From the NCBI GenBank assembly GCA_019357535.2, contig CP079955.1, forward strand, positions 434,001 to 498,000: 64,000 nt of DNA, read 5' to 3'. The notes under the pieces are model-generated. The model had not been told where the DNA came from and did no database searches. It worked only from the letters and a program-made list of their open reading frames with translations. Positions 47,319 through 55,634 of this stretch are shown piece after piece. Both the position numbers and the translations under genes were made by a program. Source of the DNA: Macrococcus sp. 19Msa1099. GTDB lineage: Bacteria > Bacillota > Bacilli > Staphylococcales > Staphylococcaceae. Positions within the stretch are counted from its first letter, which is position 1. The number at the start of each line of letters is the position of its first letter.

Positions 47319-48371
47319 ATGAAACCACAACTAGAAAGTCTAGGCGTCTACAAGGCGGGATTATCAGAGGAAGCATTAAAGCGCAAGTTTAATGTTGAGG
47401 GAGACTTCAGCAGACTGGCATCGAATGAAAATCCAATGGGCCCGTCCCCGGAAGTATACAAAGCCATTCGCTCACAAGATGCACTCAACTATTATCCTGA
47501 TCCAGAAGCGGTACACTTAAAAGCATCACTCGCTCATTTCTATCAGGTAGATAGTGACCAAATTCTCATAGGAGCTGGATTAGATGAAATTATCATGATG
47601 ATTTCGCGTGCACGTCTGAATCCCAAAGGCCACATCCTGACGAGTGAAGGTACTTTTATTCAGTATACGACACATGCACTGATTGAAGATAATGAAGTGG
47701 TCAGTGTACCGTTGAAGGAAGGGGAGTTTGATCTGGAAAGTTTTAAAGATAAGATGAATGATGAGACAAGTATCATCTGGATCTGTAACCCGAATAATCC
47801 GACAGGTACTTATGTTACTGAAACAGAATTAACTGGATTTTTAGAAAGTGTACATGAAGATGTAATGGTCGTACTGGATGAAGCATACTTTGAATTTGTT
47901 CTGCGTGAGGATTATCCAGATGGCGTAGCGTTACTTAAACGCTTCCCAAATCTGATTGTGCTCAGAACATTCTCTAAAGCCTATGGATTAGCAGGACTAC
48001 GTGTAGGATATGCCATAACATCTAAAGCATATATTGATGTGTTCAATAAAGTAAAGCTGCCGTTTAACGTGACAGCACTTTCGCTAGTCGGAGCAATTGC
48101 TGCATTAAAAGACCAGCAATATTTAAAGGATTATGTTGCTCATAATGATAAAGAACGTAATAAATTCTTTGAAGCGGATTACAAAGAACACCTTATAGAT
48201 AGCGTAACAAACTTTATATTTGTGAAGACGAATCAGGCTGAAGCGTTATTCGAAGCATTGATTAAGGGTGGAGTAATTGCTAGGCCGATGCCTAATGGGG
48301 TAAGAATATCAATTGGTACGCGTGACGATAATGAAAAAGTTCATAAAGTACTCCATTCATTCTTCAGTTAA
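47319..48371 (+). CDS. hisC: Histidinol-phosphate aminotransferase (class I PLP enzyme)
   Basis: 350-aa PLP-dependent aminotransferase. The PLP Lys is in RTFSKAYGLAGLRVGYA, and the SNENPMGPSP and NPNNPTGTYVT motifs are typical of HisC. GGAGG precedes the ATG. No other his genes are near, as in Staphylococcus where the orphan hisC copy may also transaminate aromatic or other keto acids. Class is certain, physiological substrate is not. Confidence 0.88.
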   Translation: MKPQLESLGVYKAGLSEEALKRKFNVEGDFSRLASNENPMGPSPEVYKAIRSQDALNYYPDPEAVHLKASLAHFYQVDSDQILIGAGLDEIIMMISRARLNPKGHILTSEGTFIQYTTHALIEDNEVVSVPLKEGEFDLESFKDKMNDETSIIWICNPNNPTGTYVTETELTGFLESVHEDVMVVLDEAYFEFVLREDYPDGVALLKRFPNLIVLRTFSKAYGLAGLRVGYAITSKAYIDVFNKVKLPFNVTALSLVGAIAALKDQQYLKDYVAHNDKERNKFFEADYKEHLIDSVTNFIFVKTNQAEALFEALIKGGVIARPMPNGVRISIGTRDDNEKVHKVLHSFFS

Positions 48372-48436
48372 TCAAATTACTACAATTAGCAATCTAGATT
48401 GCTTATAATAATAGTAATACAGGATAAAGGATGATT

Positions 48437-48970
48437 ATGATGAGACAGTCAATTGCAATTGATATGGATGAAGTACTTGCAGATACATTGAAGAAAGTTA
48501 TCTTTCAGTTTAATGAAAGTGCAGGTATGTCCTTAACAAAAGAAGATTTGTACGAAAGGAAACTTCGCACAGAATACCCAGAACACGTGGATAAATTAGA
48601 CAAGCTGTTACTAGATCGAGGTTTCTTTAGAGATTTAGAAGTATTTCCTGATGCAGTACGTGTCGTAGAGCGACTCAACCATCATTATGATGTCTATATT
48701 GCTACAGCTGCGATGGATGTGCCGACATCATTCGATGCAAAATATGAATGGCTGAGAGAGCATTTTCCATTTTTAGATCCACAGCATTTTATCTTCTGCG
48801 GTAATAAAAGCATTGTTGGAACAGATTATCTGATAGATGATAATCCGAGACAGCTGCGCGCATTTAAAGGTAAAGGTATTATCTTTGATGCGGTACATAA
48901 CCGAAGTATTTCTGAATTTGATAGAGTAAATTCATGGAATGATGTTGAACGTTATTTCCTGGATAAATAG
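48437..48970 (+). CDS. 5'(3')-deoxyribonucleotidase
   Basis: HAD-family phosphatase of 177 aa in the NT5C group, which dephosphorylates deoxynucleoside monophosphates. The nucleophile motif is [12 protein letters not shown], with Asp at the first and acid at the third position, and [11 protein letters not shown] carries the last motif. Two alternative ATGs exist at 48431 and 48440; I chose 48437 by spacing from AAAGG and alignment with the Staphylococcus protein as remembered. A 21-bp stem terminator follows. Confidence 0.88.
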   Translation: MMRQSIAIDMDEVLADTLKKVIFQFNESAGMSLTKEDLYERKLRTEYPEHVDKLDKLLLDRGFFRDLEVFPDAVRVVERLNHHYDVYIATAAMDVPTSFDAKYEWLREHFPFLDPQHFIFCGNKSIVGTDYLIDDNPRQLRAFKGKGIIFDAVHNRSISEFDRVNSWNDVERYFLDK

Positions 48971-48991
48971 ATACTAAGCTTTATATACGTA

Positions 48992-49035
48992 ACGACAACA
49001 CCCAGACCATATAGATATGGTCTGGGTGTTGTCGT
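48992..49035. terminator. Bidirectional terminator between deoxyribonucleotidase and dgk
   Basis: Perfect 21-bp arms (48992-49012 / 49015-49035) with a 2-nt loop, between convergent genes. Confidence 0.9.
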
Positions 49036-49058
49036 AATAATGATAGTATCTATATCTA

Positions 49059-49967
49059 TTAAAATAATGTATTCACTGGCGCGGTTAAGATCTTAACTTT
49101 ATTTGGAACAATCGTAACGTCAAGCGGTGTCACAAGATCAATTTCTCCGTCTACATCTACTGACAGTTCATCTTTTGTTTTCAGATGAACATGTTCTCCG
49201 GCGATGTGTTCAATATTCTGACTGATTTCATTCCAGTTGACTTCTGATTTCTCACCGATCATGTCTGTAAATGATTTAAGGCCGCTATCTTTAAAGATGA
49301 ATACATTGAGAATGCCGTCACTTGGTGAAAGTTCAGATAGTGGTATGCGATTTCCGCCGATAAACTGACCGTTTGCGATAATAATCATAGAAGATGTACC
49401 ATATGATTTGTTGCCATCAACTTCAATTTCATACTCAAAGAAGGTAGGATTAGAGACATTTTTGATCATAGAGAAGAAGTAGCTGAACTTGCCGATTTTA
49501 CTCTTTACTTGTGGATTGACCCCTTCAGAGTTATCAACCATGAGACCCATTCCTGCAAAGTTAAGTGCATAGCGTTCATTAGTCTTTAGCACATCATAAT
49601 ATTTAACTTCTGACTCGATTAACTGAGTAGCAGCACGTACAGGTTCCGGGTTTAGATTTAACGTTTTTGTGAAGTCATTAAATGTGCCACCTGGGAGGAT
49701 TCCGATTGGTTTATGGTAGCCGCCATCAATCATCCCGTTAATCAGTTCATGTACAGTACCATCACCACCAAGAATAAGAAATATATCATATGGCTGTGAG
49801 GACTGTGTAAGTAGTTCATAGATCTCACCTTGCTCTAAGCTTCTGTAGATTGTTAGATGGGTAATTATCTGTGATAGATGCTTTGTAACCTCTCCGATGA
49901 TTTCGTGTACATCACCTTGTCCTGCTTTATCGTGATAAAATAATATGCCGTTATCAAATTTATGCAT
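49059..49967 (-). CDS. Diacylglycerol kinase family protein (YegS/DgkB-like)
   Basis: 302-aa lipid kinase of the DAGK catalytic superfamily. The nucleotide-binding GGDGTVHELINGM and GILPGGTFNDFTKTL are clear. In staphylococci such kinases recycle diacylglycerol from lipoteichoic-acid synthesis; the presence of ltaS nearby is consistent but only suggestive. AAGGTG precedes the ATG. Whether it is DgkB or a YegS-like paralogue I cannot decide. Confidence 0.85.
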   Translation of the reverse strand: MHKFDNGILFYHDKAGQGDVHEIIGEVTKHLSQIITHLTIYRSLEQGEIYELLTQSSQPYDIFLILGGDGTVHELINGMIDGGYHKPIGILPGGTFNDFTKTLNLNPEPVRAATQLIESEVKYYDVLKTNERYALNFAGMGLMVDNSEGVNPQVKSKIGKFSYFFSMIKNVSNPTFFEYEIEVDGNKSYGTSSMIIIANGQFIGGNRIPLSELSPSDGILNVFIFKDSGLKSFTDMIGEKSEVNWNEISQNIEHIAGEHVHLKTKDELSVDVDGEIDLVTPLDVTIVPNKVKILTAPVNTLF

Positions 49968-50030
49968 ATTGACACCTTCTTATTGTTATTTGTTACGTTA
50001 TATTATATACCTCATTTGCCTAAATTAAAA

Positions 50031-50052
50031 ACACAGCGCATAGGCGCTGTGT
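50031..50052 (-). terminator. Terminator of dtpT copy 1
   Basis: ACACAGCGC / GCGCTGTGT stem with a 4-nt loop, followed on the minus strand by TTTTAATTT, immediately after the stop codon. Confidence 0.88.
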
Positions 50053-51564
50053 CTAGTGAATACCATCCATTTTCTTTGAAATCCATCTATTCATTAACAA
50101 TATGATAACAAATAGTATCATGGCAATCGTACCAATAAAAATAAAGTATTTCGTATAACCAAGTGGTTCTATAAGTTTTACAAACTGTGCATTTAATCCT
50201 TGAGCTGTAGCATTCGATAAGAACCATAAGCTTAGCATTTGTGAATTAAATGCGACAGGTGCCAATTTAACAGATACTGAAGAACCTGTCGGGGATAAAC
50301 ATAATTCTCCGATAACACATAGTAAGAAAGATAAAACTAGCCATAACGGATTGATGAGGTGTGTCTCATTTTGTGTTAATGGAAGAATCATCACTAAGAA
50401 ACTCAATCCTGCAAACAAAATCCCTAAAGTAAATTTAAATGGTGTCGTTGGATTACGCTTACCTAATTTAATCCATAATGTCGAAATGACAGGTGCTAAT
50501 ATTACGATAAATAATGGATTTAATGATTGGAAGTATGCAGCTGGCAACGTATAATCAATACCAAATAAAGGTTTCAAGTCCAGCTGAGTTCTTTCAGCTG
50601 CAAATAATGCCAGGGTATTTGCGCCTTGTTCCTGAATGACCCAGAACATTACACTCGCTAAGAACAATGGAATATATGCAAGTAATCTTGAACGTTCAGT
50701 TGATGTCACATCCTCACTTCGATACATAGTGAACCAGTAGACGATAGGGAGTACAATGCCGAGAATCGTTACGACGAATGAAAATGTATTAAATGTAAGG
50801 ATTCCCATCATTAAAGTAACTACAATAATACTAATAAGTGCAATTGCTGCGATAACAATGTTTCTTGAGTAACGTTTCTTTTCTTCGCCTTGTAATAGGT
50901 TTGTAGGCTCATTTCCGACTAAACCGAGTGATTTACGATTGAAGATGATATATACGACTAATGCAAGCGCCATGCCAAGGGCTGCTGCTAGAAATCCGAT
51001 ATGATAGTTATATTGTTTTTGGAGTGCACCAACAATTAAAGGGGAAAGAAAGGCACCCATATTAACAGACATATAAAAAATTACAAAACCACCATCCATA
51101 CGACTATCATTTTTATGATACAGTCCGCCGACGACATTAGAAATATTGGGTTTCATTAATCCGGATCCCACAATAATTAAAAACATAGATGCTAGAAATG
51201 TAGGAACTCCAAACGGTAAGCTCATTGCAATATGTCCGAGCATAATTAATGTTGCCCCGTAGAGCAGGGCTTTTCGGGAACCAATCAATCTATCGGCAAC
51301 CCAGCCACCTAAAATTCCTGTCATAAAGATCAATGATCCATACATCGATCCAATACTTGCGGCAGTTGTCTTATCCATACCCAGCCCACCGTTAGCAACC
51401 GTATCATACATGTAATAAATTAAGATTGCGCGCATCCCATAATAACTGAAGCGTTCCCAGAACTCTACAAAGAATAGAATCCCTAATCCTCTAGGATGTC
51501 CGAAAAACCCAGTCTGTGGTACACTTTGTACCATTTCTTCACGGGAGTATTTCGTTGTTTCCAT
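50053..51564 (-). CDS. dtpT: Peptide MFS transporter (POT/PTR family), copy 1
   Basis: 503-aa proton-coupled di/tripeptide importer with about twelve to fourteen helices. Signatures are FFVEFWERFSYYGMRAIL (ExxERFxYY) and the GSGLMKPNISNVVG segment. It is one of two adjacent paralogues. Two CodY-like boxes lie upstream, so it is probably repressed when branched-chain amino acids are plentiful. Confidence 0.94.
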   Translation of the reverse strand: METTKYSREEMVQSVPQTGFFGHPRGLGILFFVEFWERFSYYGMRAILIYYMYDTVANGGLGMDKTTAASIGSMYGSLIFMTGILGGWVADRLIGSRKALLYGATLIMLGHIAMSLPFGVPTFLASMFLIIVGSGLMKPNISNVVGGLYHKNDSRMDGGFVIFYMSVNMGAFLSPLIVGALQKQYNYHIGFLAAALGMALALVVYIIFNRKSLGLVGNEPTNLLQGEEKKRYSRNIVIAAIALISIIVVTLMMGILTFNTFSFVVTILGIVLPIVYWFTMYRSEDVTSTERSRLLAYIPLFLASVMFWVIQEQGANTLALFAAERTQLDLKPLFGIDYTLPAAYFQSLNPLFIVILAPVISTLWIKLGKRNPTTPFKFTLGILFAGLSFLVMILPLTQNETHLINPLWLVLSFLLCVIGELCLSPTGSSVSVKLAPVAFNSQMLSLWFLSNATAQGLNAQFVKLIEPLGYTKYFIFIGTIAMILFVIILLMNRWISKKMDGIH

Positions 51565-51585
51565 AATTTCACCTTCCGTAATAAA

Positions 51586-51681
51586 AATATTCTGAAAATT
51601 AATGTTATTTCAGAATACAATTTTACCATTAAATTAATATCATTCAATAACTTTTTAAAAAGACGAAATTTTCAAAAAGTT
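51586..51681 (-). promoter_or_regulatory. CodY-like boxes upstream of dtpT copy 1
   Basis: AATATTCTGAAAATT at 51586-51600 matches the known CodY consensus AATTTTCWGAAAATT at 14 of 15 positions. AATTTTCAAAAAGTT at 51667-51681 matches at 13 of 15. The first is half of a perfect inverted repeat ATTCTGAAA / TTTCAGAAT (51589-51597, 51608-51616). AT-rich context raises the chance of random matches for the second. Confidence 0.65.
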
Positions 51682-51794
51682 GATATGCTAGTTTCGTTTA
51701 AAGAGTTAAAGTGTTATGTTTTTATTTTAATATAATCTATTAATTATAATATGTATTACTAATATAATAATTTCACGATATTAAGCAACTCAAA

Positions 51795-51831
51795 AACACC
51801 CTCAAAGCATCCTATATACTTTAAGGGTGTT
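51795..51831 (-). terminator. Terminator of dtpT copy 2
   Basis: AACACCCTCAAAG / CTTTAAGGGTGTT arms with one G-T pair and a T run on the minus strand. Confidence 0.85.
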
Positions 51832-51847
51832 AAAATTTATAAAGTTA

Positions 51848-53362
51848 TTAGTGAATCCCTTTCATGAAGCGTTTCATAAAAGGACTTACAATAAGTAATA
51901 CAATCCCTAATCCGATTGTAACCATTCCGATGTTACCGAAGTAAGTTGCGTTATTAACAGTATCATAATATTTAACGAGTACTTGACCGTTAAATAACTG
52001 CGCGACTGTGTTTGCTAAGAACCATATACTCATCATTTGAGATGCGAATACACTCGGTGCAAGTTTTGTTGTTACTGATAAACCAGTAGGTGATAAGCAA
52101 AGCTCAGCCATTGTTACTAGCAAGTAGCTTAATACTAACCAGGCAGGATTCATTAAAGCATCACCGTTATGCGTTAATGGATAAACCATCACGACATAGC
52201 TGAAACCTGCTAAAAATAGTGCGATACTGAACTTAACTACTGTTGGTGGATTAAATCGTCCGAGTTTTACCCATAACCATGCAAATAGTGGTGCAAGTGT
52301 TACTATAAATAATGGGTTTAGTGACTGGAACCAAGCTGGTGGAATTACAAAGTTAATGGCACCATTTGTCACTTTAGCTAAATCTAACTGTGTATTCTTA
52401 TCGGCAAACGCAGCAAGGATTGTTGAACCTTGCTCCTGAATTGACCAGAATACAACAGATGCTAAGAATAATGGAATATATGCTGCTACACGTGATTTCT
52501 CTTCAGATGTCGTCTTTTTGGATACGAACATCATAATAAAGTAAACAACTGGCAGACCAATACCCAGTGCTGTTACAAGTGACATAAATGTTTGTAAGTT
52601 TAAGTTGCCAGTAAGTTGGGCGAATAAGAAATAAATTACAAATGCAATAACAATCACTGTTACATATGTGAGTGTTTTCTTTTTATCTTCAGGTGTTACT
52701 GGGTTTGGGATGTCCAATCCAGATAGCCCTAAAGTGGGTTTAGCACGTAATACATAAATAATTAATCCAAAGAACATTCCGACAGCTGCAACAGCAAATC
52801 CGTAATGGAATCCGGCATTTTTCTGTAACCATCCGACAATTAATGGTGAAATAAATGCACCTAAGTTAATAGACATTACAAATAGTGTGAATGCTGAATC
52901 TACCTTCGGATCGTTCTTCTCATAAATTTCTCCGACATTTGAAGAAATATTCGGTTTAAGCAATCCTGTACCTAAAATGATAAATAATAGTGCGACAAGT
53001 AACAAGGTGAAGTTATTCGGTAGAGATAGTAATATATGACCGATCATGATGAGAATCGCGCCATATAATATGGCTTTTCGCGTTCCGATAAATCGGTCAG
53101 CAAGCCATGCACCTACCACACCGCTCATATAGATCATCGCACCATATATTGATACGATTTGTAATGCAAGTGCATCAGGTAATCCAAAACCGCCATCTTT
53201 AACAGAATAATATAAGTAATAAACTAATATTGCTTTCATTCCATAGTAACTGAAACGTTCCCAGAACTCAGTTATCATAAGTGTAAACAGACCTTTAGGA
53301 TGTCCAAAGAATCCAGTTCTCGGCATACTATTTACAATTTCTTCCCTTGTATGTTGAGACAT
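51848..53362 (-). CDS. Peptide MFS transporter (POT/PTR family), copy 2
   Basis: 504-aa paralogue of the preceding gene, with the same ITEFWERFSYYGMKAIL signature and the GTGLLKPNISSNVG segment. The N-termini are close (HTREEIVNSMPRTGFFGHPKG versus YSREEMVQSVPQTGFFGHPRG), which suggests an old tandem duplication. It has its own promoter region and terminator; I saw no CodY box as clear as in copy 1. GGGGG-rich ribosome site precedes the ATG. Confidence 0.93.
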   Translation of the reverse strand: MSQHTREEIVNSMPRTGFFGHPKGLFTLMITEFWERFSYYGMKAILVYYLYYSVKDGGFGLPDALALQIVSIYGAMIYMSGVVGAWLADRFIGTRKAILYGAILIMIGHILLSLPNNFTLLLVALLFIILGTGLLKPNISSNVGEIYEKNDPKVDSAFTLFVMSINLGAFISPLIVGWLQKNAGFHYGFAVAAVGMFFGLIIYVLRAKPTLGLSGLDIPNPVTPEDKKKTLTYVTVIVIAFVIYFLFAQLTGNLNLQTFMSLVTALGIGLPVVYFIMMFVSKKTTSEEKSRVAAYIPLFLASVVFWSIQEQGSTILAAFADKNTQLDLAKVTNGAINFVIPPAWFQSLNPLFIVTLAPLFAWLWVKLGRFNPPTVVKFSIALFLAGFSYVVMVYPLTHNGDALMNPAWLVLSYLLVTMAELCLSPTGLSVTTKLAPSVFASQMMSIWFLANTVAQLFNGQVLVKYYDTVNNATYFGNIGMVTIGLGIVLLIVSPFMKRFMKGIH

Positions 53363-53474
53363 TCATTTTCCCCCTTCAAATTTAAATACTATAATAAGAT
53401 AATATTGTACACCTAAAAGAATATTTAGACAATTCGAATTTTGAATAATTTTAAAAAGAATGTAAATAATAAAA

Positions 53475-53513
53475 ATAACGAAGCGGAGATTTTGAAATCT
53501 CTCAGCTTCGTTA
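53475..53513 (-). terminator. queF operon terminator
   Basis: ATAACGAAGC / GCTTCGTTAT with an inner GAGATTT / AAATCTC extension, T-rich on the minus strand. Confidence 0.88.
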
Positions 53514-53520
53514 TACCGTG

Positions 53521-54018
53521 CTATCTATTTGTAATCGTTTCAGGATATAAATCATGATTCATCAGACGATAAGATGCCATTTCTTCATATTTAGTTCCTG
53601 GGCGCCCGTAGTTCGTATATGGATCAATTGAAATACCACCACGCGGTGTGAACTTACCCCATACTTCAATGTAGTGTGGGTCCATAAGTTCAATTAAATC
53701 ATTCATAATAATATTCATACAGTCTTCATGAAAATCTCCATGGTTTCTGAAGCTGAATAAGTATAGTTTTAATGACTTTGATTCAACCATCTTGATATTT
53801 GGAATATAGCTGATATAAATTGCAGCGAAGTCGGGTTGTCCTGTAATCGGACATAAACTTGTGAACTCCGGACAATTAAACTTAACAAAATAGTCACGAC
53901 CTTGATGTTTGTTATCAAATGACTCTAATATTGTCGGGTCATATTCATATAAATATTTATTGTTCTGATTACCAAGTAACGTAATATCCTGTAATTCTTC
54001 TTTTTGTCTTCCTGACAT
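53521..54018 (-). CDS. queF: NADPH-dependent 7-cyano-7-deazaguanine reductase
   Basis: 165-aa enzyme (short YkvM form) that reduces preQ0 to preQ1. The catalytic C56 lies in [12 protein letters not shown], and the [21 protein letters not shown] signature is complete. AGGAGG precedes the ATG. It lies 13 bp after the DMT transporter gene, so the two share a transcript; no preQ1 riboswitch is evident upstream of that unit. Confidence 0.97.
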   Translation of the reverse strand: MSGRQKEELQDITLLGNQNNKYLYEYDPTILESFDNKHQGRDYFVKFNCPEFTSLCPITGQPDFAAIYISYIPNIKMVESKSLKLYLFSFRNHGDFHEDCMNIIMNDLIELMDPHYIEVWGKFTPRGGISIDPYTNYGRPGTKYEEMASYRLMNHDLYPETITNR

Positions 54019-54031
54019 AATAGCCTCCTGA

Positions 54032-54886
54032 TTAATGTTGTTTCACTTTTGCTTTTACAAACATATAGTAGCTCGCAAAGAATATTATAATATATCCGAG
54101 ATAACTTAGTAAGTCCGGGGTCTCATTAAATAGAATAAATCCTATAATTGCACTGAATAACACAGTCGTATAAAAGAATATTGAAATATCTTTCGCTGGT
54201 GCATAGCTATAAGCGATTGTTAATCCGAATTGTCCGAGCGTAGCGAATAGGCCGGATAGAATCAGATAGATGATCTGCGCATTTGTCATGGGTTGATATG
54301 TCAGCAATGTGAGTGGAATAAGTACAATTGTTGATACGAACGAAAAGTAAAACACAGTCGTATAGAACTTCTCTTTTGAACCGAGTACACGTAATGTTGT
54401 ATAGGCAAGTCCTGCAAACATTGCGCCAAGGACACCTATTATGGCAATATACATATCTGAACTGAAATTCGGCTTAATGATAAATAGAGCACCAATAAAT
54501 GCAATTATCATGCTGATGAATTGATACTTTCTAATATATTCCTTTAAAAACCATGCACAAAATAAAATAGTGAAGAATGGACTGAGTTTATTCAGCATAT
54601 CTGCATCACTTAACACCATGCGGTCAATTGCATAATAGTTAAGAAGCACACCAATCATTCCAAAGACACTTCTTAAAATAAGCGTTAGCTGGTTCTCTCT
54701 ATGACCAAAAAGAGGCGCTTTATACTTGTATATGAAATACAGAGGAAGGATTATTCCGATAATATTACGAAACAATGATTTCTGTATGACAGGCAAATCT
54801 CCAGAGAGCTTTACGAAGGCACCCATTAAACTGAAACCAACCGAAGCAGCAACCAACCATAATATTCCTTTTATTTTATTATTCAT
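54032..54886 (-). CDS. EamA/DMT-family transporter
   Basis: 284-aa membrane protein with ten predicted helices in two EamA repeats (about 10-135 and 150-280). Members export or import metabolites; substrate unknown. It is upstream of queF on the same transcript, which makes a link to deazaguanine metabolism possible. AGGAGG precedes the ATG. Known queuosine-precursor transporters belong to other families, so this is only a hypothesis. Confidence 0.85.
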   Translation of the reverse strand: MNNKIKGILWLVAASVGFSLMGAFVKLSGDLPVIQKSLFRNIIGIILPLYFIYKYKAPLFGHRENQLTLILRSVFGMIGVLLNYYAIDRMVLSDADMLNKLSPFFTILFCAWFLKEYIRKYQFISMIIAFIGALFIIKPNFSSDMYIAIIGVLGAMFAGLAYTTLRVLGSKEKFYTTVFYFSFVSTIVLIPLTLLTYQPMTNAQIIYLILSGLFATLGQFGLTIAYSYAPAKDISIFFYTTVLFSAIIGFILFNETPDLLSYLGYIIIFFASYYMFVKAKVKQH

Positions 54887-55035
54887 ATGTGTCCTCCTTT
54901 TTCAGTAATATGAATATATTTTCAATAATTTAAATACAAAATTTCTTACGTTTATCAAAGTGAGTAATAGCAAAGGTTTGCTCGTTTTCTTCAAAAGTCA
55001 ACCCTAAAAATATAAATTTTTACAAGGTTTAAACG

Positions 55036-55112
55036 TTGAAAACCCCTTTATAAATGCTATAATTATTCGTATATCTTGTGGTTGTTGGAAAATATACCAC
55101 TATATCTTGTGT
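55036..55112 (+). promoter_or_regulatory. nrd promoter with two NrdR boxes
   Basis: -35 TTGAAA (55036-55041), 16-bp spacer, extended -10 TGCTATAAT (hexamer 55058-55063). Box 1 TTCGTATATCTTGTGG (55066-55081) and box 2 CCACTATATCTTGTGT (55097-55112) resemble the known NrdR consensus ACACWATATATWGTGT; box 2 matches at 14 of 16. Their starts are 31 bp apart, three helical turns, as is normal for NrdR pairs. The rest of the gap 54887-55244 holds a possible hairpin GTATTG / CAATAC (about 55116-55136). Confidence 0.85.
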
Positions 55113-55244
55113 TCGGTATTGATGCGAACACAATACTTGCGAATTGCTAAAAGTCAAGCACATAATACATAAATTTTTGAGTAGTTTTAAAGATAGTTTT
55201 AATATTATTGTTCACAACTGCTTTTAAATGAGAGGAGTGATATT

Positions 55245-55634
55245 ATGCTCATCGTCTATTATTCGCTCACTGGAAATGTGAAACGTTTTATACAGAAAAC
55301 AAAGTATGCAAATACATTAACTCTGGATCAAGCGGAAGGTATAAATGAACCGTATATCATTGTAACAGGAACGATAGGGTTTGGCGAGATACCGAATCCA
55401 GTTAGACAGTTTCTGGACCGTCATAGTGCAAATTTAATAGCTGTAGCAGCCAGCGGTAACAGAAACTGGGGTCAGAACTTTGCACGTGCAGGAGACTTAA
55501 TAAGTAGTACATATCATGTGCCATTATTAATGAAGTTTGAACTACACGGTAATGATAAAGATGTGAAAGAATTTAATATAAAGGTGGAAGAAATCAGTGA
55601 ATATCGCACAAGAGAAACAGTACAATCATATTGA
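55245..55634 (+). CDS. nrdI: Ribonucleotide reductase flavodoxin-like protein NrdI
   Basis: 129-aa flavodoxin-like protein that helps assemble the manganese-tyrosyl radical of NrdF. The IVYYSLTGNVKRFI phosphate loop and TGTIGFGEIPNPVRQFL are typical. GAGGAG precedes the ATG. The gene overlaps nrdE by 38 bp. Confidence 0.96.
   Translation: MLIVYYSLTGNVKRFIQKTKYANTLTLDQAEGINEPYIIVTGTIGFGEIPNPVRQFLDRHSANLIAVAASGNRNWGQNFARAGDLISSTYHVPLLMKFELHGNDKDVKEFNIKVEEISEYRTRETVQSY

Noticed and set aside
53363-53470. CodY box upstream of dtpT copy 2
   Set aside because: Best candidates around ATTTTGAATAATTTT miss the central TTCWGAA core.
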